From Thermosulfurimonas sp. (GTDB taxonomy: Bacteria; Desulfobacterota; Thermodesulfobacteria; Thermodesulfobacteriales; Thermodesulfobacteriaceae), in assembly GCA_015487645.1 (NCBI GenBank), contig WFPH01000136.1, positions 1 through 18,416 of the forward strand: a stretch of DNA of 18,416 nucleotides. The letters are read 5' to 3'. The stretch's first letter is position 1, and the number at the start of each line of letters is the position of its first letter. The translations under genes were made by a program, and so were the position numbers. The notes beneath the pieces are model-generated. The model worked only from the letters and a program-made list of their open reading frames with translations. It did no database searches and was not told the origin of the DNA. Below, one piece after another: positions 15,695 to 18,416 of this stretch.

Positions 15695-15770
15695 GGGGAT
15701 GTAGCTCAGTTGGGAGAGCGCCAGAATCGCAATCTGGAGGTCGGGGGTTCGAATCCCCCCATCTCCACCA
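15695..15770 (+). tRNA. tRNA-Ala (anticodon CGC)
   Basis: A complete cloverleaf: acceptor GGGGATG/CATCTCC with the G3-U70 wobble pair that identifies alanine tRNA, a D arm AGCTCAGTTGGGAGAGC, anticodon stem CCAGA/TCTGG with loop ATCGCAA (anticodon CGC, codon GCG), T arm GGGGGTTCGAATCCCCC, discriminator A and encoded CCA (15768-15770). It is probably cut out of the rpsT transcript. A short T run follows (15772-15776). Confidence 0.97.
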
Positions 15771-15897
15771 ATTTTTGCTTTTACCGGTCTTAAAAGCCCT
15801 TGCCGGACACCGTTAACGGTCTTGGTGTAAAAAACTTGCCAGTCACCGAAATTTTACGCCTCTAAGGGTCTGCCTGGGGTGAGCACTTTGCTCGACT

Positions 15898-16755
15898 TCA
15901 GAGGCCGTTCTGCAGGTAAGCCAGGAACTTGTAGATCAGGCGGGCAGCAAGATATTCTGTGCGAGGGTCTCCGGGAAGCGGCAAAAGCTCCACCACATCG
16001 AAGCCGATAACCTCGCGGCCAGAGACCAGACGCAGGATGTCTAGGACCTCATACCAGCTGAGGCCTCCAGGCTCTGGAGTGCCCACCCCCGGGGCTTCGG
16101 AGGGATCCAAGCCGTCCAGATCCAGCGTCACGTAAATCGGCCCCTCACCCAGAAGATCCTCCAGCTCAGAAAGGAATCCGGAGAAATCCTTCTTTATCTC
16201 CCGGGCCCAAAAGACCCTGAGCCCCTTCTCCTGGATGAACTCGAATTCTTCCCGACAGGCCGTGCGCAGGCCCACCGGGATGACCTCCAGCCCTAGCTCC
16301 AGCGCCCGGCGCATCACGCAGGCGTGACTCAGAGGAGTTTCCTGGTAGGTGTCCCGCAGGTCGGGATGAGCATCTATCTGAAGGATTTTGAAGCGGGGGT
16401 GTCGACGCTTGAGGGCCCTGAGGGCCGCAAGGGTGACGGTGTGCTCTCCGCCCAGGAGAATGGGGAACTTACCTTCGGAAAGGGCCTCCTCTATCAGACT
16501 TTCAAGGACCTTCAGAGCCTTTTCCGGTTCGACCGGCAGTTCCGGTTCGGGATAGGTGTAAAACCCTAAATCCTGCTGTGGTTCGCGACCGGTCTCCTCA
16601 TCAAAGAACTCCAGGTGGGGACTGGCGGCGAGGATGGCCTCCGGTCCAAAACGGGTCCCGGGGCGCCAAGAGGTGGTAGCATCGTAAGGGGCAGGAATAA
16701 GGGCTACCCGAGCCCGGGCTCGGTCCTCGGGTAGCCCAAGGAAGGTCGACCTCAT
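15898..16755 (-). CDS. speB: Agmatinase/aminopropylagmatine ureohydrolase family protein
   Basis: A 285-residue enzyme of the arginase/agmatinase superfamily, which cleaves a guanidino group to release urea using two Mn ions. The metal ligands are all visible: H105 in GGEHT, D128, H130 and D132 in DAHPDLRD, and D212 and D214 in LDLDGLDPSEAPG. The ATG follows the speD stop directly (TAGATG) with little ribosome site, indicating coupled translation. Paired with speD, it may act on agmatine to give putrescine or, as shown for the Thermus enzyme, on N1-aminopropylagmatine to give spermidine directly. The sequence alone does not decide between them. No clear terminator follows. Confidence 0.9.
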   Translation of the reverse strand: MRSTFLGLPEDRARARVALIPAPYDATTSWRPGTRFGPEAILAASPHLEFFDEETGREPQQDLGFYTYPEPELPVEPEKALKVLESLIEEALSEGKFPILLGGEHTVTLAALRALKRRHPRFKILQIDAHPDLRDTYQETPLSHACVMRRALELGLEVIPVGLRTACREEFEFIQEKGLRVFWAREIKKDFSGFLSELEDLLGEGPIYVTLDLDGLDPSEAPGVGTPEPGGLSWYEVLDILRLVSGREVIGFDVVELLPLPGDPRTEYLAARLIYKFLAYLQNGL

Positions 16756-17214
16756 CTAGACCGCGAGTTGATTCCTCTCCGCCCGGATAAAACGCTCCAC
16801 CGCCCGAATGGAGCGCGGGAACTCGTGTCCCCGATCAAGCAGACGGATCTCGCTCTTCTTGACCTCGAAAAGGCGAGTGATGTCCTCAATGGCCTTGTCC
16901 ACATCGAAAGGTTTGCAAGAGAAGATATCCACGCTCATGTAGAGCTTTTCAGGGAAAGTGTGAATGCTAATGTGACTCTCAGCAATGATCACGAATCCGG
17001 AAATTCCCCAGTCTTCCGGCACCGGGGCATAGTACTTGAACACGTAAGGCGGCATGATCTTGGTCATATTAATTTGATCGGGATACTCACTGAGGAAATT
17101 ATAGATAAAATCCAAGTCCATAAGCTTATCCCTATTACAGCCGTAGCCGTCCAGGATGAGGTGCTGGCCGAAGCCGTACTCAACCTTTTCCGATTCCGTA
17201 AATTTCTTTTCCAT
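16756..17214 (-). CDS. speD: S-adenosylmethionine decarboxylase proenzyme
   Basis: A 152-residue pyruvoyl enzyme that decarboxylates S-adenosylmethionine to supply the aminopropyl group for spermidine. The self-cleavage site is E79-S80 in AESHISIHTFPE; S80 becomes the pyruvoyl group. H85 and C100 fall at +5 and +20 from the serine, the same spacing as Ser63, His68 and Cys83 of the Thermotoga maritima enzyme, so the active site is complete. Residues 14-28 (GFGQHLILDGYGCNR) are the usual N-terminal block. The ATG follows TAAGGAGGG. A structured leader of about 120 bases lies upstream, and speB follows with no gap. Confidence 0.95.
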   Translation of the reverse strand: MEKKFTESEKVEYGFGQHLILDGYGCNRDKLMDLDFIYNFLSEYPDQINMTKIMPPYVFKYYAPVPEDWGISGFVIIAESHISIHTFPEKLYMSVDIFSCKPFDVDKAIEDITRLFEVKKSEIRLLDRGHEFPRSIRAVERFIRAERNQLAV

Positions 17215-17234
17215 GGCCGCCCTCCTTACTGGAA

Positions 17235-17282
17235 TTCCTGTAACCCATAGGGCGCCACCCCGGCGCCTGGAGATTGCAGGAA
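17235..17282 (-). promoter_or_regulatory. Structured part of the speD leader RNA
   Basis: On the minus strand an outer stem TTCCTG/CAGGAA encloses a strong hairpin GGCGCC-(5)-GGCGCC (17267-17251). It ends about 15 bases before the ribosome site region of speD. It matches no riboswitch class I can recognise. A role in controlling speD, together with the hairpin at 17293-17329, is inferred. Confidence 0.35.
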
Positions 17283-17292
17283 ACCCCTACCC

Positions 17293-17329
17293 AAAAAATT
17301 AAGGGTAGCCACACGGCATGGCCACCCTT
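17293..17329 (-). terminator. Terminator-like hairpin in the speD leader
   Basis: On the minus strand, an 11-base-pair stem with one A-C mismatch (AAGGGTGGCCA paired with TGGCTACCCTT; 17329-17301) is followed by AATTTTTT (17300-17293). It begins about 4 bases after the predicted speD transcription start and lies upstream of speD, with no minus-strand gene before it. It therefore looks like an attenuator or a stabilising 5' hairpin rather than an operon end. Confidence 0.6.
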
Positions 17330-17339
17330 GGCGGGCAAA

Positions 17340-17367
17340 AAGATACTCGCCTTTTCCCTTTTGTCAA
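17340..17367 (-). promoter_or_regulatory. Promoter for speD-speB
   Basis: On the minus strand an exact TTGACA (17367-17362) is followed after 16 bases by TATCTT (17345-17340). The predicted start is near 17333, giving a leader of about 120 bases that contains two structured segments. Confidence 0.65.
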
Positions 17368-17407
17368 GGTGTTCTATACATAGTACATGTAGAGAGCTCT
17401 GAATGAA

Positions 17408-17475
17408 ATTCCCCTTCCTCCGGGAGGGGAATAGGGGAGGGCAGGAAACTCTTAAATTTCCCCTTAGGGGGGAGG
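17408..17475 (+). repeat. G/C-run palindromes in the leader of the FmdE-like gene
   Basis: Two adjacent inverted repeats: ATTCCCCT/AGGGGAAT with inner CC/GG pairs (17408-17432), and CCCC-TTA-GGGG (17460-17470). Both sit in the style AAATT(T)CCCCTT...AGGGG followed by more G runs. This resembles the CCCC/GGGG palindromic repeats scattered between genes in many sulfate-reducer genomes, but only one degenerate pair is seen here. The 305-base gap between speD and the FmdE-like gene (17215-17519) holds only these, the speD promoter and leader, and a small palindrome TACATAGTACATGTA near 17377-17391. Confidence 0.45.
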
Positions 17476-17519
17476 GTAGACTTTTTAGAGGTCTTTCAGA
17501 AAACTTCAGGGAGGGCGGC

Positions 17520-18146
17520 ATGAACATCCATGAGGTGCCCTTTGAGGAAATCCTAGAGGAATCCGTCAGGGTGCATGGCCATCTGTGTGCCGGGCAGGTG
17601 CTAGGGGTGCGCATGGCCCTTTTGGGCTTAAGACTTATCGGTATAAAGGATCCTCGAGGAACCGATCGCAAGAAATTTCTGGTCTTCGTAGAAATAGACC
17701 GCTGCGCCACCGACGCCATCCAGTCGGTGACCGGGGCCAGTCTCGGAAAACGTTCCCTCAAGTTCTACGACTACGGCATCATGGCGGCTACCTTTTTGAA
17801 CCTTGAGACCGGCCAGGCCTTCCGGGTGATTGCTCGGGAAGAAGCCCGGCAACTGGCTGATCGCTACTTTCCGGAGATCTCCGATCGGTATCGGAGACAG
17901 CTTGAGGCCTACCGCGTGATGCCCGAAGAAGAACTTTTCGAGATCCAGGAAGTGACCGTTGAGGTCTCGGAATTTGATCTTCCTGGAAGGCCCAAACGGC
18001 GCGTCCAGTGCGAGGCCTGCAGAATCTATGTTCAGGATGGCCGGGACATAGAAAAGGAGGGCCGTATCCTCTGCCGCCCCTGTGCGGAGGGAGGCTATTT
18101 TCGGCTCAAGGGCTCCCCGAAAAGGCCTCCGAAAGCCGCAGAATGA
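17520..18146 (+). CDS. FmdE-like protein with C-terminal zinc ribbon
   Basis: A 208-residue cytoplasmic protein of the FmdE (formylmethanofuran dehydrogenase subunit E) family, whose members are often found near molybdenum or tungsten enzymes but lack a settled function. Seen: HGHLCAG (19-25), a conserved EIDRCATDAIQSVTG (58-72), SLGKRSLKFYDYG, and a zinc ribbon with C164, C167, C185 and C188. Two positions differ from the family as I recall it: TGC-x-x-GK reads TGASLGK, so a likely metal-binding cysteine is absent, and the lysine after DYG is Ile. The ATG at 17520 is chosen because AGGGAGGG precedes it and the FmdE core begins there. An in-frame ATG at 17403 would add a G/P/R-rich stretch made of repeats. 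The 3' end overlaps the next gene on the other strand by 41 bases. Confidence 0.82.
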   Translation: MNIHEVPFEEILEESVRVHGHLCAGQVLGVRMALLGLRLIGIKDPRGTDRKKFLVFVEIDRCATDAIQSVTGASLGKRSLKFYDYGIMAATFLNLETGQAFRVIAREEARQLADRYFPEISDRYRRQLEAYRVMPEEELFEIQEVTVEVSEFDLPGRPKRRVQCEACRIYVQDGRDIEKEGRILCRPCAEGGYFRLKGSPKRPPKAAE

Positions 18147-18416
18147 AGAGCAAAAGGGTCAACTCCGGATTCAGGTAGCGCTCAAGCCCCTGACGGAGCC
18201 TTTCGGCTAGATCCAGAAGGGACAGAGCCCTTTCGGCCGGGGCTGGCTCCGGAAAAACCTTCGGAAATTCGTAAAGCCCCTTAGCCCAGAGAAAAGAATA
18301 CCAAAGCCAGAGGCGCACCAAGTAAAAAAGCTCACTTAAGTCCTCCCGCTTTTGAGCTAAGGTCTCAACCGCCCGGAGTTTCAGGGCTGGATCAGGATTC
18401 CGGGAGACCCCGATTA
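18106..18416 (-). CDS. holB: C-terminal part of a probable DNA polymerase III delta' subunit (cut by window edge)
   Basis: The minus-strand frame is open from the window edge to the stop at 18108-18106, giving about 102 residues. The pattern DPALKLRAVETL, a helix with LFYLVRLWLWYSFLWAKG, and then ALSLLDLAERLRQGLERYLNPELTLLLFILRL resembles the C-terminal collar domain of delta'-type clamp-loader subunits, where a segment ending in NPRLALEALLL is typical. The N-terminal ATPase domain is outside the window, so this rests on one short domain and could be a related protein. The tail (SEAFSGSP) overlaps the end of the FmdE-like gene. Confidence 0.5.
   Translation of the reverse strand, partial: IGVSRNPDPALKLRAVETLAQKREDLSELFYLVRLWLWYSFLWAKGLYEFPKVFPEPAPAERALSLLDLAERLRQGLERYLNPELTLLLFILRLSEAFSGSP

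Noticed and set aside
15777..15797. Stem GCTTTTA/TAAAAGC after tRNA-Ala as a terminator
   Set aside because: Weak A/T stem with its T run before rather than after the hairpin.
15858..15905. Hairpin GCCTCT/AGAGGC with inner GAGCA/TGCTC after speB as a terminator
   Set aside because: The stem is short, the loop long and no T run follows on the minus strand. It may fold but is not a convincing terminator.
17377..17391. Palindrome TACATAGTACATGTA upstream of the FmdE-like gene as an operator
   Set aside because: The symmetry is short, no matching regulator is in the window, and a promoter for the plus strand could not be placed with confidence.
17403..17519. ATG at 17403 as the start of the FmdE-like gene
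   Set aside because: The added residues come from palindromic G/C-run repeats, while the ATG at 17520 has a good AGGGAGGG site and leads straight into the family core.

Overview
The window reads as a piece of chromosome from a thermophilic, sulfate-reducing (or sulfur-disproportionating) bacterium, most likely of the Thermodesulfobacteria lineage. That placement is inferred from a complete dissimilatory sulfate-activation set (Sat, AprBA, QmoABC), a one-subunit hypD and mobA alongside, a polyamine pair typical of thermophiles, and very tight gene packing. No plasmid, phage, IS element or CRISPR signal is visible.

Layout. (1) 1-440, minus strand: tRNA-Tyr(GTA), tRNA-Gly(TCC), tRNA-Thr(GGT) and the first 25 codons of tuf (EF-Tu), driven by a perfect-consensus promoter at 413-440. 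(2) 446-9696, all minus strand, transcribed right to left: sat, an unnamed 118-residue gene, aprB, aprA, a strong terminator, then qmoA, qmoB, qmoC and a second strong terminator. Sat makes APS from sulfate and ATP, AprBA reduces APS to sulfite, and QmoABC passes electrons from the quinone pool to that step. (3) 9842-13586, plus strand: mobA, an HD-GYP response regulator and a large hybrid-like histidine kinase, each overlapping the next by 4 bases. (4) 13536-15334, minus strand: a DUF72 gene followed by hypD, sharing a TGATG stop/start. (5) 15336-15770, plus strand: a strong promoter, rpsT (ribosomal protein S20) and tRNA-Ala(CGC) nine bases behind it. (6) 15898-17367, minus strand: speD then a speB-like ureohydrolase, behind a leader containing a terminator-like hairpin. 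(7) 17408-18146, plus strand: a G-rich, hairpin-forming leader and an FmdE-like gene. (8) 18106-18416, minus strand: the C-terminal end of a gene resembling holB (DNA polymerase III delta' subunit), cut by the window edge.

The most interesting points are: the unnamed gene between sat and aprB; a Gly-to-Trp change in the FAD-binding motif of QmoA; a qmo terminator lying exactly at the start of the tRNA-tuf transcript; a similar promoter-proximal hairpin ahead of speD; a histidine kinase with two degenerate receiver-like domains at its C-terminus; and a HypD that lacks the usual N-terminal stretch.
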